A DNA stretch of 64,000 nucleotides from Ophiura sarsii (lineage: Eukaryota > Echinodermata > Ophiuroidea > Amphilepidida > Ophiuridae): NCBI GenBank assembly GCA_035610835.1, contig CM069448.1:13020462-13084461 (forward strand), in the 5' to 3' direction. Of this stretch, positions 10,966-22,578 are shown piece after piece (the stretch's first letter is position 1; the number at the start of each line of letters is the position of its first letter). The notes below the pieces were generated by a model. It did no database searches, was not told the DNA's origin, and saw only the letters and a program-made list of their open reading frames with translations. The translations under genes and the position numbers were made by a program.

Positions 10966-11270
10966 TTAAGCCTGGGCTGTTAGCCCATTGCTTGGTTGTG
11001 GTTGGTGGTTTTGTCGCTCCCCTGGCGACCCGGGTTCAATCCCTGACGGCCGTAGTCTTTGTCAAAGACGCCTCTCGAGTGCCGAGCGCAGCGCGGTGTG
11101 AGCGCCACAGGCGCGAGAGGCAAGCGAAGCGATTTTGATAGAGGGCGCTCACACCTATATACTGAATACAGTGCCTTGATGAAAGGCTATGACGGCCGCT
11201 GACCTTTTTTGGGGAGTACCCCATTCAGCCACAGCCACTGCAACACTTCTACATGTAGGGTTAGGGTTAA
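10966..11270 (+). mobile_element. TTAA-bounded tRNA-related element, telomere-like right end
   Basis: Starts TTAAGCCTGGGC and ends GTAGGGTTAGGGTTAA. Near the left end there is a tRNA-like block on the plus strand: A-box-like GTTGTGGTTGGTGG, then GGCGACCCGGGTTCAATCCC as B box. At 305 bp it has the size and layout of the elements at 16823, 31060, 31374 and 63665, but its left end is the least telomere-like of the group. Confidence 0.5.
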
Positions 11271-11274
11271 GGAG

Positions 11275-11951
11275 AGTAATAAGGATTAAATCAAATTATT
11301 TTAAGATAATTTTTCTTTTTTTAACATACCCAATTAAAATCAATGCATCTTTTTAGGATTTGCTTCAGAAACTAGATGACAAGTTTATTCAGCACAAAAT
11401 GACATACAATTAATACAATATAAATAATAAGATTAGAAAGAAGTGTGATAGGGGATGATGATAAATTCTTGTGGGTGTTTTACAGGCAAGATCTACTCAC
11501 TATCGATTGATCACATCTACACCTACAATCTTGTTCAAAACCTGTTGGGACACTATACTTGTGCTCATGAAATATCTTCCAAAGTGAGTAAAAAGCTGTC
11601 CGTTGAAAGTATAATAGTCCAAACTAGTTTATGTAAAGCCCCCTCCCCAAACCAATGCTGGAGCGTATATATACCACAGCCTTTTGCTTGACTATGCTTT
11701 TATATGGACCAACATTGAGTTTAGGGGCGGGACCACCATTTTCACAGGACATGCAGGAAGTGTCCCAACAGTTTTGAACATGATTGTAGGCATAGAGGTG
11801 TTTATCAGTCTTGTAATGTAGCGGGGGCATGAAGTCCGAGAATTGTTAAAAAGAGCTCAACAGAAAAAGAAGAAAAAAGACATTGGGGATATGTCCCCTC
11901 TAATACAATGTACTTGGGTACGGTATGTGAAACTCTATTTACAACCAGACT
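11275..11951. other. No gene seen
   Basis: Two overlapping frames on opposite strands contain a duplicated idea (CTATGCTTTTATATGGACC; a second inverted piece, TGTCCCAACAG against CTGTTGGGACA). This hints at a decayed TIR element from about 11540 to 11790. No coding support. Confidence 0.4.
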
Positions 11952-12101
11952 GCTGACGTCACTGTGTCATTTACTAATAATTGCAGTAGATATATGCGTG
12001 CATGTGTTTACTCAAGGCGCTGGCATATACGCACACGCGTAGAATAACAGAAAATGCATACATGTGCGTAAATGGTGTTTCTTGCAACTTACGTCACTGT
12101 C
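11952..12101. mobile_element. Small MITE, GACGTCACTGT family, copy 2
   Basis: A diverged copy of the 7861 element. It keeps TTTACTAATAATTGCAG, GGCGCTGGCATATAC, CGCGTAGAAT and the right end CTTACGTCACTGTC. The left end has decayed. Confidence 0.6.
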
Positions 12102-12188
12102 CAGAAGAATAGTTGTCTCTTTTTAAAAAATGTATTGTTGAGTGAATTTATCTTACTGGCCATGACAGAAAAAAGTACCGGTACTATG

Positions 12189-12525
12189 CCCGGGGGGGTA
12201 CTCGGATTTGGTTTGGTCGGGGGTGTGCCGCTGGAGATTCAAAACCCATACCCATTTCTAAGGGTGATTTTTCGCGAAAATAGACCCAATTTTGGCAAAT
12301 TTTCGCGAAAATAGACCTAATTTTGGCAAATTTTCGCGAAAATCGCGAAAACAGGACCCATGTCTAAGGATTTTTCGCGAAAACAGGACCCATGTCTAAG
12401 GATTTTTCACTGAAAAGCCTACCCATGGCTAAGGATGTCTCGTGAAAAAACGACCCACTGGAGCGGCACATCCCCGTATGCCTTACATACGTGAGTACCC
12501 CCCCCCCCCCCCCCCCCCCCCCGGG
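12189..12525 (+). mobile_element. CCCGGG-ended element, copy 1 (8-bp duplication GTACTATG)
   Basis: The insert begins CCCGGGGGGGTACTCGG and ends in GAGTACC, a long C run and CCGGG. An inner inverted pair is GTGTGCCGCT and AGCGGCACATCCCC. GTACTATG is present exactly on both sides (12181-12188, 12526-12533). The interior consists of tandem TTTTCGCGAAAA-type units. No coding capacity. Confidence 0.85.
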
Positions 12526-12539
12526 GTACTATGTTCCCC

Positions 12540-13015
12540 CCATGTTGTAGAATAATTGTGCACACCCAAAATAAACTAAGAGTTAACCCATCAAGGTAGA
12601 GGACAAGAAACTCTTCATCATCTTTCCTTAGGTTCATTATAGCACTAATTGCATACAGATTGTAGAAAGACATGCTATATAGCAAGCTGGCAGCTCAACC
12701 CTTGACATTTGAATATAGTTCTATGTTTTGATGGGATGACATATGAGCAATAATAACTTACATCTGTATAAACTGACATGGTTTCTAAACTTAAAGGATG
12801 ATCCACCGAACATGCTCTAGCTGGTGAGGGTGGGGTTGCAATTATATACCCACAAAAACTCATCATTTTGGTAAACAATGATAGTTTTTCAAGTAGGGCT
12901 TTTATTTCAAGAAATAGCCAAACTTAGAGAAATACTAAGATTGATAATGACACTGAATGGGGGCTGTTCTCACAGTGTTTGGAATTGGGGGGGGGGGGGG
13001 GTCAAGCTCGATAAC
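12540..13015. other. No gene seen; G tract at 12988
   Basis: Contains a run of about 16 G at 12988-13003 and otherwise unremarkable DNA. Confidence 0.4.
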
Positions 13016-13019
13016 TGAC

Positions 13020-13100
13020 AGTGCCAATCTCAACCGACACATCTCAAATATTTGGGGTTGGGGCGATCACCCCCTCTCGACCCCTCTGGCTACGCCACTG
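13020..13100. mobile_element. hAT-type fragment, copy of 10366
   Basis: Begins CAGTGCCAATCTCAACC and ends TCTGGCTACGCCACTG, matching the ends of the 10366 fragment. The middle is different and G/C-rich. Confidence 0.5.
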
Positions 13101-14868
13101 GTATAAGACCTTATGATTTCACTTTTCATATTTTCTAAATTATACATATCATGTTGTATGATAAATGAAAGATGGAACTCATTATGTGACCCCCCCCCCC
13201 CCCCCCCCCCCCCACTTTGAACACATATAAGCATCACTTCAGTTCTGATTTTTGTGATACCCTGCATCATGCAGCAAAAAACTTGCAAAGAATTTAATGC
13301 AATCTGCGTCACACTGGCTAAAACCCAGCCCAGTGTCCCGCATGTTCTGATAACTCTTTTAACAAACTTCAAATAACACAAACAGACGTGAACAGAGAAA
13401 GTATGTAGAGCTTTGTCACGCAACTCATCTCCAATTCGATTATTCTATTTTACGAAATCAAATTTATATTGAAGATAAACAACATGGGTATCATAGCGAA
13501 GGAAATGTATAAAAGCTTCATGTTTGTGATTTGGACCCCCCACCACCACCACGACCCGAACATTAGTTTAGCAAATCAGAGGTTTAGTTTAGATTCCCCA
13601 GAGGCATTTCAGCAGGAAAAGGGTTAAATGTTTTGATTGGAAGAAGCATTTAATTAAAACAGCTCTAAGGCCACAACATAATAGTTTGCTTGTACTTAAA
13701 GATACTTTTTGGTAGGCTTGTCATTTAATTTGTTTATGATTTTTTTCATACTTGTAGATAGTAGTACCAAATAGGGATTGAAGGTTGTTATTTTTAAATG
13801 TGTTAGAATTGGGAATGTCACTTATATCCTGTGGTTTTCAGAACAGGCCTATATCAAACAAATCACTGTTTTTCTGCCCAATTTTGTTGCCCAAATTTGA
13901 GTTGGTATTCATTTGCACAGTGAAAGTAAACAAAAGAAATGTGTGTGTTTTTATTTCAAATTAAAAGAAAATTAAGGTTAGTTGAGACACACATTTTTTT
14001 AAATTTAAGCCTAGCTCTTCCAAATATACATCAAAACTTTAATTTCACAATGAAAAATAAGAAAACAATTTTATGGTCAGCAGGGCAGTTGATGGTCGTT
14101 CCGATGAGGACAAACAGAAAACTTTTTTAGGCTTATTAATATTGCATGTGTTCAGAGTTGTTGTTGGGCGCTCGTTAGCGGACTATTTCGGGCATTCGGA
14201 TTAATGAGGAATGTTGGCTGGGTTACACCACGCCACCACAGGAGATTATCTTTATTAGTTTGGCGTAGAAATCAACCCAATGATGTCTGCTTGCCCAGTC
14301 TGCTTGATGTCACTAGATATCAATAAATGAGGCAACTTATCAATTTTAGAATTAGGATGTGACACTGACACCATAAATGTGACCAGTCGCATGAAAAAGG
14401 ACATGTTGTTGGCAAACAGTTTTGAAATAGAGGTCAATATATTTGGTGAAATATAAAGAAAATAATAGCAAAAAATATACTTCTTCAAATCATATCTGAT
14501 TGTCTGATTACCTTCAACATGGTATCATTTCAAAACTTCAAATGTGCTCTTTCAAGTCATACCAAAACTCAGATTAGACTCGGGCCTCCAACATGTCCAT
14601 TTTGATGTGACAGGTCACAAATGTGATGTAATTGTTTTGTATTAGTTTCATGTCAGTAAACCAAAAACCTAATGCCATGTGTTTTTCTTTTTTTTATAAT
14701 TATTACGGTATCATTTTTTGAGTTTTTGAGCAATTTGAGCATAAATTTGCTTAGCGACATTTATACTTAAATTGGAATTGTTAAATAATCTGTAAATTTG
14801 ATTGTTTCTTTTTAAAATATCTTGATTTTGATTACAAAAACAGTTAAATCAACTGTAAATTGTACACT
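13101..14868. other. No gene seen; poly-C tract at 13190
   Basis: About 1.8 kb of AT-rich intron-like DNA, with a run of about 24 C at 13190-13213. It probably lies inside the large intron of the meteorin-like gene, if that gene model is right. Confidence 0.4.
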
Positions 14869-15044
14869 CTTAAAATTGCCTAATCGTTTTGACTAGATAC
14901 CAAGTAAAATAAGATCTCACTCAATTTTTGAGTTAAAAATTACCTCAAAATATTGCACATTTGAGATAATTTTTTACTAGAAAATCTAGTGAGATCTCAT
15001 TTTATTTGGAATCTAGTCAAAAATGACTAGGCATTTTAAGAGGT
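14869..15044. mobile_element. TIR element, CTTAAAATKGCCTA ends
   Basis: The left arm CTTAAAATTGCCTAATCGTT runs through GACTAGATACCAA and AGATCTCACT. The right arm is its inverse, ending in TGACTAGGCATTTTAAG. The arms are about 60 bp each around an AT-rich centre (CTCAAAATATTGCACATTTGAG). Non-coding. Confidence 0.75.
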
Positions 15045-15049
15045 TGTTT

Positions 15050-15693
15050 TTCCAATAATTATCAATTCAAAGACCACTAAAGACCAATTTGATAGCTTTT
15101 ATTTTCCTTATCATAGATTTGACAAATAGCTCTAAATACATTGTTAAAGTATGGTTAATGGAAGTACCATCAATATCACTAAAATGTGCCAACTTGGAAT
15201 GAATTATAGTATAATAAATGGCCAAATTTACAAAAATGACAAGCCTTTAATATTACAAATGTAACTCATGACAAATTCACAGGCCTAGGTATGCAAAACC
15301 GTACACACACAAAATGAAAAATGTAAATACTTGACAATGAGTGAACTATAATCAAGCTAAAAATAGACACTTACGCCTAACTCTTCGACAAATAAACAGG
15401 CTAAAATTAAACCCATTACTCTTTGACATCCAGCATAGGTATAGCTCTAAATTTGTCTAAAAATATACAAACCTGATACAGTGTGAAGTTAACATGATAG
15501 AAATACAAGAAGATAGCATTACTTTGACATACTTGGAAATATTATGGGTTGATACGTGCAGACACTCTGTGAATTTGAATACATCTGATACCGTGAAAAA
15601 TAGGCTATTTATTTCTGTACACATTCTTACAAGAAATGTGTCTTACGTTTATTTTTAGAGTAAGTCAAACTTCCTCAGCCTACATTTTGACCA
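15050..15693 (+). repeat. Duplicated segment, copy 1
   Basis: A roughly 640-bp block that recurs in the same orientation at 16129. Shared landmarks in order: CCAATAATTAT, TTCAAAGACCA, AGCTCTAAATACAT, AAAGTATGGTTAATGG, ACTCTTCGACAAATAAACAG, GATACAGTGTGAAGTTAACA and AAACTTCCTCAGCCTACATT. No coding frame. Confidence 0.85.
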
Positions 15694-16128
15694 TGTTGCT
15701 ATACATCTGAAAAAAACATTTTTAGGCGTAAAAAACAACAAGTTTGTTTCCGGTATATCGCACGCATTTCATTTTGGCGATGTAAATTACTTAGTACCCG
15801 CATTTCATTTTTTTATTACAATTTTTGAAAAAATAACTTATGCGATTTAAATACAAAATTACTCTGGGAAGTCCAGTATCTATGGTATGGGGCACAGTTG
15901 GATACTGGCTGTGATTATTTGTGTCTTCAGGGTTCGCGGTGTATGGTAAATTGCAAAAATTGCCTTTGGAAAGTCATCCCACCCCACTTCTCCCCCTAAA
16001 AAACAAAAAACAAAAACACATCTCGCATCTTGGTTTTAAGACCACCTACCGGAAACTTTGTTTTTTTTGCCTTAGAGGCACTATTTTTTAGAGAGAAAAA
16101 ATCCTATAGCAACAGCAGCCTTCATTAT
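15694..16128. other. Spacer between duplicated segments
   Basis: Mostly unique. Its end (16069-16125: GAGGCAC, TTTTAGAGAGAAAAAATCC, TATAGCAACA) is repeated just after copy 2 at 16701, so the duplicated unit was larger than the clear block. Confidence 0.6.
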
Positions 16129-16750
16129 TTCCAATAATTATTAATTCAAAGACCAGTGAAGACCAATATGATAGCTTGTTTTTTCCTTATCATATAGATT
16201 TTACAACTAGCTCTAAATACATTTTGTTAAAGTATGGTTAATGGTAGTACCATGAATTACTATCATAGTATAATAAATGGCAAAATTTTCTAGGTATGCA
16301 AAACCGTAGAAAAAGAAAGAAAAAATGTAAATAATTGACATTGTGCGAACTATGAGCAAGCTAAAAATAAACACTTACGCCTAACTCTTCGACAAATAAA
16401 CAGGCTAAAAATAAACCCATTACTCTTTGACATCTAGCTCTAAATTTGTCTAAAAATATACAAACCTGATACAGTGTGAAGTTAACATGATAGAAATACA
16501 AGAAGATAGCATTACTGTCACATACTTGGACATATTTTGGGTTGAGACGTGCAGACACTCTGTGAATTTGAATACATCTGATACCGTGAAAAATAGGCTA
16601 TTTATGTCTGTACACATTCTTACAAGAAATGTGTCTTACATTTATTTTTAGAGTAAGTCAAACTTCCTCAGCCTACATTTTGACCATAAAAGATGTGATT
16701 TTAGAGGCACTGCTTTTAGAGAGAAAAAATCCTATAGCAACATCAGCCTT
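16129..16750 (+). repeat. Duplicated segment, copy 2
   Basis: A same-strand copy of 15050-15693, with one deletion of about 60 bp after GGTAGTACCATGAAT and several small changes. Followed by the second copy of the GAGAGAAAAAATCCTATAGC motif. Confidence 0.85.
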
Positions 16751-16822
16751 TATAAACAATGATGGGTGAAGCTCCTGAACCATGATTGCGACACTAAGAG
16801 AGAATATTACATTGTTGTTGCA

Positions 16823-17092
16823 TTAACCCAACTCTACCCCCCACTTTTTTCAGATTTTTTTTTTCAACATGGAAAATTGACCCAAATATCCCCCCGGAAT
16901 TTTGAACCATGGACATCCAGCACCAAAGCCCATCTCCATGCCACTACACTACAGCTGTCAAGGCTATTCGGCTCAGTATATTTCGCCTCCTATATAGCCT
17001 GGGTCCATTTTTTCATCGAAAAAATTCCACGCCGGGCGGTACCAACTTGTGCGGTCGTGGTATTTTGCGGTATATGGTAGGGTTAGGGTTAA
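16823..17092 (-). mobile_element. TTAA-bounded tRNA-related element, telomere-like ends
   Basis: Starts TTAACCCAACTCTACCCCCC and ends GGTAGGGTTAGGGTTAA (270 bp). On the minus strand there is an A-box-like GTAGTGTAGTGGCATGGAG, a Gln-like anticodon arm with CTTTGGT, and the B box CATGGTTCAAAATTCC. Overlapping open frames here are accidental. Confidence 0.65.
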
Positions 17093-17311
17093 TCTGTTCT
17101 AAAATGCCTCTTTTTGAAGATGGAGCAAATTTACAAATGCAACACTAGTTTTGTCATAATAATTTAGTTTTATTGTTGGTTTTATAAGGTAAAAGTTAGT
17201 TTTACATTCTTAAACAATGAGGTCAATGCAAACAACCTTAAAACAGAAAAGTGGTCAAACTGAACCTATTTGTACGGTTGTGTGTATATTTGAGTTTTGA
17301 CACCATCATTT

Positions 17312-17490
17312 TTAACACTTTCCTCACCCCAGCTCTAAAAAAGTCAACATTATTGAAACTCCTCACCATAATGTGGAACCACCATGAGAAATGCAATAAA
17401 ATAAGTACAAACGTGCCTAGTATTGGTTCAATAATCCTTGAGATAGACTTTGAAAGTTTGGAAAGGTAATAGCCATGTCAAAAGTGTTAA
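17312..17490 (+). mobile_element. TTAA-flanked MITE, CACTTTCCAYG family, copy 2
   Basis: Begins TTAACACTTTCC and ends AAAAGTGTTAA. It shares CCATGAGAAATGCAATAAAA and AATCCTTGAGATAGACTTTG with copies at 1481, 35838 and 52216. Slightly shorter through internal loss. Confidence 0.75.
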
Positions 17491-17499
17491 AGAGTATTA

Positions 17500-18674
17500 T
17501 CAGAATCGCATCAGATAAAATGATTTCAACCCCTCAACCCTTCCTCTCCTCTACTGACCATGAAATATTCTAGTACCGGTAACATTTTTATATACAATGA
17601 CAACATCGCTGACTACACAGCTGAGGAAGTTATCATAACAACTCTGGGAATGTTAAGATTCAAAGTTAATCAAATGTCATCAGTCCATTAGCTTTGCGAT
17701 TATTTTTAGCTCTGCGATGTTTTAACAACTTAAATGCTCCAACGGGTTAAGAATTTTAAAAAGTTCAATTTGTAGGACTATATATTTAGGATGTCAGCCA
17801 TATGTTAAACTGATTAAAACTAATTGGACAATTTTGGTTCTAGTTGAATTTCAAGTATGCAGTAATTGCATTGCTTGGTTCCCATCCTGGCTAATGAAGT
17901 AAACCCAAGTTCAAACTGATTTATTACTCTCATCCATTTAGACCTAGAACTAAACAATGGATTAAACACAATTTGATAATAAAAGTCCACTTTCACAGGG
18001 AAATTGTCTATTTTGATACAATTTTTGTTATAAGATTGCGTGTAATAGTGTCCTTTTTAAAAAAAATCATAATTTCTCTTATTTTCTTCCTTTAAATTTT
18101 AATGGTGACCACACTTCTAAAAAAGATGCAATTAAAATTCTTTCATATTCTATCCACATGTATTCTATCATAACATTACGATACTTGTACCGACATGGTA
18201 CCGGCAACTTCTAAATGTCACACTCACATGCAGGCTCAGCGCAATACTTCTACCAGGTATGATAGCAACAAGCGAACGAGGCGGAATCATAAATCAAATG
18301 TTTTGTTAATTTATATAAATAGAAGTATAGCTACTATGGACTCTAATTAAAACAGCTGTTGGAGATGCGACAAAGTGGTACCAGATTGTGGCTGCATGGC
18401 CATCCAGGAGGGAGGGGACGGTAGGTAGGTAGGTATACTCAATGTATAAAAGATGTAAGCATGTGCAAGTGAACTCTATAAGAAACCGCCCTTTTGCATA
18501 TTTTCAAATGTTCTGTACATGTTTTCTTGAAGTTGATCCTTAATAGCATGAAAGGGCTCTTAAAAGAGATGTGTCAGTTTTTAGATTAGAAAAGTATTAC
18601 ATTTTCACATTTGAAGGTGTCATATTAACTTTTTAAAGACATTTTTATCCGATCACTGATTTTTATTTTCATCA
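17500..18674. other. No gene seen
   Basis: AT-rich intron-like or intergenic DNA with a short GGTA run at 18421. No transposon ends recognised. Confidence 0.4.
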
Positions 18675-19180
18675 TACAGGGTGACCCAATAAAAAGTTTA
18701 CCCAAAATGAAAGTGATGTTTCCACTTACTGTAATTTGATATCTGTGTTTTTTATTTTATTATAAAGAATGGGTAATGGAGCATCTACCCTGAAAAAAAT
18801 ATCTATTTTGGTTGGGTGGTTTTCAAGATATGGTCCATTGAACATTACTTCAGCAAAACAGACTTGTCCACAGAGCTTCACAAACCAGGTTTGGAACCGG
18901 CAATAATTATTTATTTTGGTTGAGTGGTTTTCAAGATATGGTCTATTGAACATTGCTTTAACAAAACAGACTTGTCCTTGGAGCAAAGGCATGATTGAAC
19001 ACAAGTAATGTTCAATGGACCATATCTTGAAAACCACCCAACCAAAATAAATATTTATTTCAGGGTAGTTGCTCCATTACCCATTCTTTATAATAAAATA
19101 AAAAACACAGATATCAAATTACAGGAAGTGGAAAAATATCACTTTCATTTTGGGTAAACTTTTTATTGGGTCACCCTGTA
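18675..19180. mobile_element. Palindromic TIR element, TACAGGGTGACCCAATAAAA ends
   Basis: The left end TACAGGGTGACCCAATAAAA and the right end TTTTATTGGGTCACCCTGTA are perfect inverses. The pairing continues for well over 150 bp (ATATCTGTGTTTTTTATTTT, AAGAATGGGTAATGGAGCA). The sub-block GGTTTTCAAGATATGGTC occurs twice in the left arm and once inverted in the right. TA-bounded, non-coding, 506 bp. Confidence 0.9.
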
Positions 19181-19184
19181 TAGC

Positions 19185-19686
19185 TCAAAATGATTTGTTT
19201 TTGCTTTTAATGTGTAAATCACTCATTACTTGAGAGATAAGATGATATTATTTAAATCTTTATATAGGCAGTCGGCTAGCTCATTTGCATATTAACTTTG
19301 CTGTGGGAAGGCTTAACCGCTGCTTATAAGCAGTCGAAGACCAAAATCATAAATGTTGAGAAACGGGAAGACATTCATTTTGACTGCCTAAATTGACTAC
19401 TTAAAATGACTGCTTGTGGGACTGCCTAATAATGGTCTTAACTTCAGTTAGGGAAGATATCCTCAGCTCCCATCCACCTTTCCACCAGACCTTCAGAAAG
19501 TATATAGAAATGGTTGTGAAGCCTCAACTTCAATATATTTTCTTAGAATTGTCCATGCACTTACAATCAATTATTTCCCCCTATAATATATTTTTCTGTC
19601 GTGCTAAAACGCTTAAATCATCAACTGATTGAGGGTATTGCATTACCATGATTACCACCTATTGCACGTCTACCACCAATATTAGA
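19185..19686. other. No gene seen
   Basis: Spacer with repeated GACTGC/ACTGCTTA motifs at 19260-19425 (GGCAGTCGGC, AAGCAGTCG, GACTGCCTAA). Possibly a decayed element; no gene. Confidence 0.35.
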
Positions 19687-19860
19687 CAAAACGTTCCAGT
19701 ATCGATCGATACAGGAACATTTTATATGTTTCAGTATCAGGCAATACTGAGACAAAAAACGTTCCAGTATCGAGCGATACAGGAACATTTTATATGTTCC
19801 AGTATCAGGCAATACTGGGACAAAAAACATTCCAGTATCGAGCTATACTGGAACACATAA
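19687..19860. repeat. 68-bp tandem repeat, about 2.5 copies
   Basis: Unit marks GTTCCAGTATCGA recur at 19693, 19761 and 19829, each 68 bp apart, with AGGAACATTTTATATG and CAGGCAATACTGNGAC between. Units contain internal inverted pieces (CCAGTAT/ATACTGG). Confidence 0.8.
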
Positions 19861-20286
19861 AATATCAAGCTTAACTGGCAATTTTTATGTTCTTATAGTG
19901 GGTGTGGTTTTGGATGTCAACAGGCAATTTGATTGTTTTTTGGCTGATTTTCAGCCGATACGCACTACACATTGTGAGACGATAATTATATATAGTTTGG
20001 GACGGGGCTTAATTAATTTGAATAATAATACCGTCAGTGCGTATGGTCATCGTGTTAAAATGTTCAAGCGTGCCCTACACAAAGCTGCAGGCGTATGCCA
20101 TGTATGTGTGTGCTAAAGAACATGATTATTCGAAACAGGAAGTTGGTAATCAGCTCGCTGGATTCCCCAATTTTAAAAAGGGGACATTTGTTGTTTGAAT
20201 AGAATAAATATAACAAAAAGCGTTAATTTTATGATAAAAAATAACCAATAAAACTAAAGAAGAATGAGACTAAAATATAGTTTGTA

Positions 20287-20392
20287 ACTGTTTTGCTATA
20301 CGTTTGTCTCATAGGCTATACCATATTTGTTTTGTAAATTCCAAATATGGAACAGCCTATATACATTATGAGATCAACGTATAGCAAAACAG
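20287..20392. repeat. Fold-back repeat, ACTGTTTTGCTATACGT arms
   Basis: ACTGTTTTGCTATACGTTTG pairs with ACGTATAGCAAAACAGCT, and inner CTCATAGGCTATA with TATGAG and CAGCCTATA. The centre is AAATTCCAAATATGG. A MITE-like hairpin of about 105 bp. Confidence 0.75.
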
Positions 20393-20535
20393 CTATGAAC
20401 AATATTTTATTCAGTATTGAATGGTTGAATTATCTGGTATACCAGTAGGGCCTATTTATGGGACCTAAAGTACACTTTTCCTAAACTTGTTTTAAGAAAA
20501 CAGTTTCACTCCAAATCACCATCAAATTGTATAGA

Positions 20536-20890
20536 AAGGGTTATAAAGTCATCTTATGCGATCTTTTCCAAGTGGTACATGGCGCCGTGATCTATATGAA
20601 ATGGTGCCCTATAAATGCCTTGTATGTATGTATACACTCTATCCTTGATTTTTACTTTGAAAGCAGATTTTCTTGCAGATTTGCATTTTTAAAGATCTTC
20701 GTAATTACTTCAAAATCATGGCTTGAAACTGTTGGGGTCTGATCCGACAACTTATTTTCTGAATGTTTTTTCATTTTGTAAATAGAATTCCATAGTTTAC
20801 ACAATGTTAATGCGGTTTAAATTGGAAGCAGAATTGCCATTATGATTTTTTTTTTTATGGAAAATACAGTCAAGATAGATTTCAGGCCCG
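20536..20890. mobile_element. Decayed member of the GTGATCTTTTCCA fold-back group
   Basis: Starts with a degraded GTCATCTTATGCGATCTTTTC. It shares GACAACTTATT, TTTGTAAATAGAA and GGAAAATACAGTCAAGAT with a block at 38265-38515. A GATCCGACAACTTATT motif also occurs near the centre of the 46-kb copy. Ends are no longer clear. Confidence 0.4.
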
Positions 20891-21260
20891 TAAGACACTT
20901 TTTTCAAAGGGGGGGCGTTTTTAACAAACAAAAAGTTGCGAGTCAAATATGCGCGCGCAGCGCGCGAAAATTTTAGAATTAGCACCTATCTTTTGCATGA
21001 TCGAGGTACATTTTGGCTCTTAACAAGCTTGTAGCAAAGAATATTGCATTTTGGGAAGACAAATGCGCGCATAGCGCGCGAAATTTTTTCATCTGTGTAC
21101 AAATTTTCCGGGGAAAATTTTCAAAGGGGGGGCGATCGCAACCGTCGCCCCCCCCCCATCTGACGGGCCTGGATTTATGAATCCAGTAAATGTCTTCCCG
21201 ATAAATCAAATTTCAGTATACGAGGAAACAAAATATGTGTAAAAAATCAAAAAGATCACA

Positions 21261-22318
21261 TACGAGGGTCATTCAATAAGTTCTACCTCCTACCTCATAA
21301 CTTTATTATTATATGAGCCAGTCTTATCAAATATCACACGATTGTAGCATGGAACCTCAGCTACAAATCCAATGTAAATTGATCTGAGTACTGGTTGTAC
21401 TTTTCCGGACATGCAGTGAGAACCAAACCTTGATTTAGTGTGACGGAAACGGATGAAAAAACAGCAAAATATCGCCAAAGTGCTTTTCAATTGGCCTATT
21501 GTAAGAGGCAAAACATACCTATCGGTCAATTATAACCGTTCTAAATGTCAGATATCTCTTTAACAGACTGTAAACAATAAAGTTGACTGAATGGTTTGGA
21601 AAAAAATATGCCCTCTGATTAGCCAGATCTAGGTCAAGACAACCATTCAGTTTACCCCTCCCCTAGAGAACGATGTAAAAGTCATATTTGACTTTCATGA
21701 TAACTAAGCGATCTTCAATATATCGAACTAAATGGAGGGATTTAAAGTCTGTCAAAGCGATAATGTTCTATCATTGACTACCTGATTGACTATTCTGAAG
21801 GTTGCACATAAGTGAAACTCATAAAGTGACTATTATGGTAAAGATTTAACATTCGAGGCATCATTGTGGCTTAAGTTGTAACAACGAAAATTTGACTGAT
21901 AGCAGTGCTCTGGTATGCCAAAGGCATAGCAATGCATTCAATACACTATTTGCAAGCCTACAAGAGTTAATATTGTTTAAAATCTTATCTATACATGATA
22001 ATAATGTAATATATTCAGATATCATTCATTCATTTCCATTTTCAGTATTTAAATCATGCTCCTATATCTAACCATACAATACGAAAAAAACACCCGAAAA
22101 CATGTGTATATTTTTAAGCTAATTTTCTGTGTCCGTTGTCCAAAATCTCTCTCTGGCTTTGACCACGTCATAACAAAAGTAAAACAGATATCAATTATCA
22201 TTTACTACACATTTGTAGCTATGATTCGGAGCTATAGTCATGACAAATGTCATGCGGTTGACATTAATATTAGCGATGTTATGAGGGAGGAGGTAGAACT
22301 TATTGAATGACCCTCGTA
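21261..22318 (+). mobile_element. 1.06-kb mariner-type element, copy 1
   Basis: Ends are TACGAGGGTCATTCAATAAG and the inverse, CTTATTGAATGACCCTCGTA, followed inside by TTCTACCTCCT on both arms. The boundary TA fits a Tc1/mariner insertion. The interior has no transposase frame or DDE/D-type motif, so it is non-autonomous. A second, inverted copy lies at 39186-40250, matching along its length with small indels. The open frames inside both copies are not transposase. Confidence 0.9.
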
Positions 22319-22578
22319 GTATTGGGTTTTTTCCTAAAATTAATATTTTCAATATAAGCTGTTTCAATTAAGGAAATAACAGCAAATTTGATATCACATT
22401 TTGGGGTCAAATACTGTTTGAAAAACATATTGATCAATTTAAAAGATAAGCATGGAAAATCATTTTCATTAGAGTGTGAAGAATATATTAACCCGTTATA
22501 GACGTAATATTTATGTGTTATTGATAAATGGGACCAGCTTGTGCCTTGCAGACCTTATGACATACTATTGTTTCTTAC

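Noticed and set aside
21290..21529. Frames inside the 1.06-kb elements (also 39194-40116) as possible transposase
   Set aside because: No helix-turn-helix or DDE/D-type motifs. Frames are short and differ between the copies.
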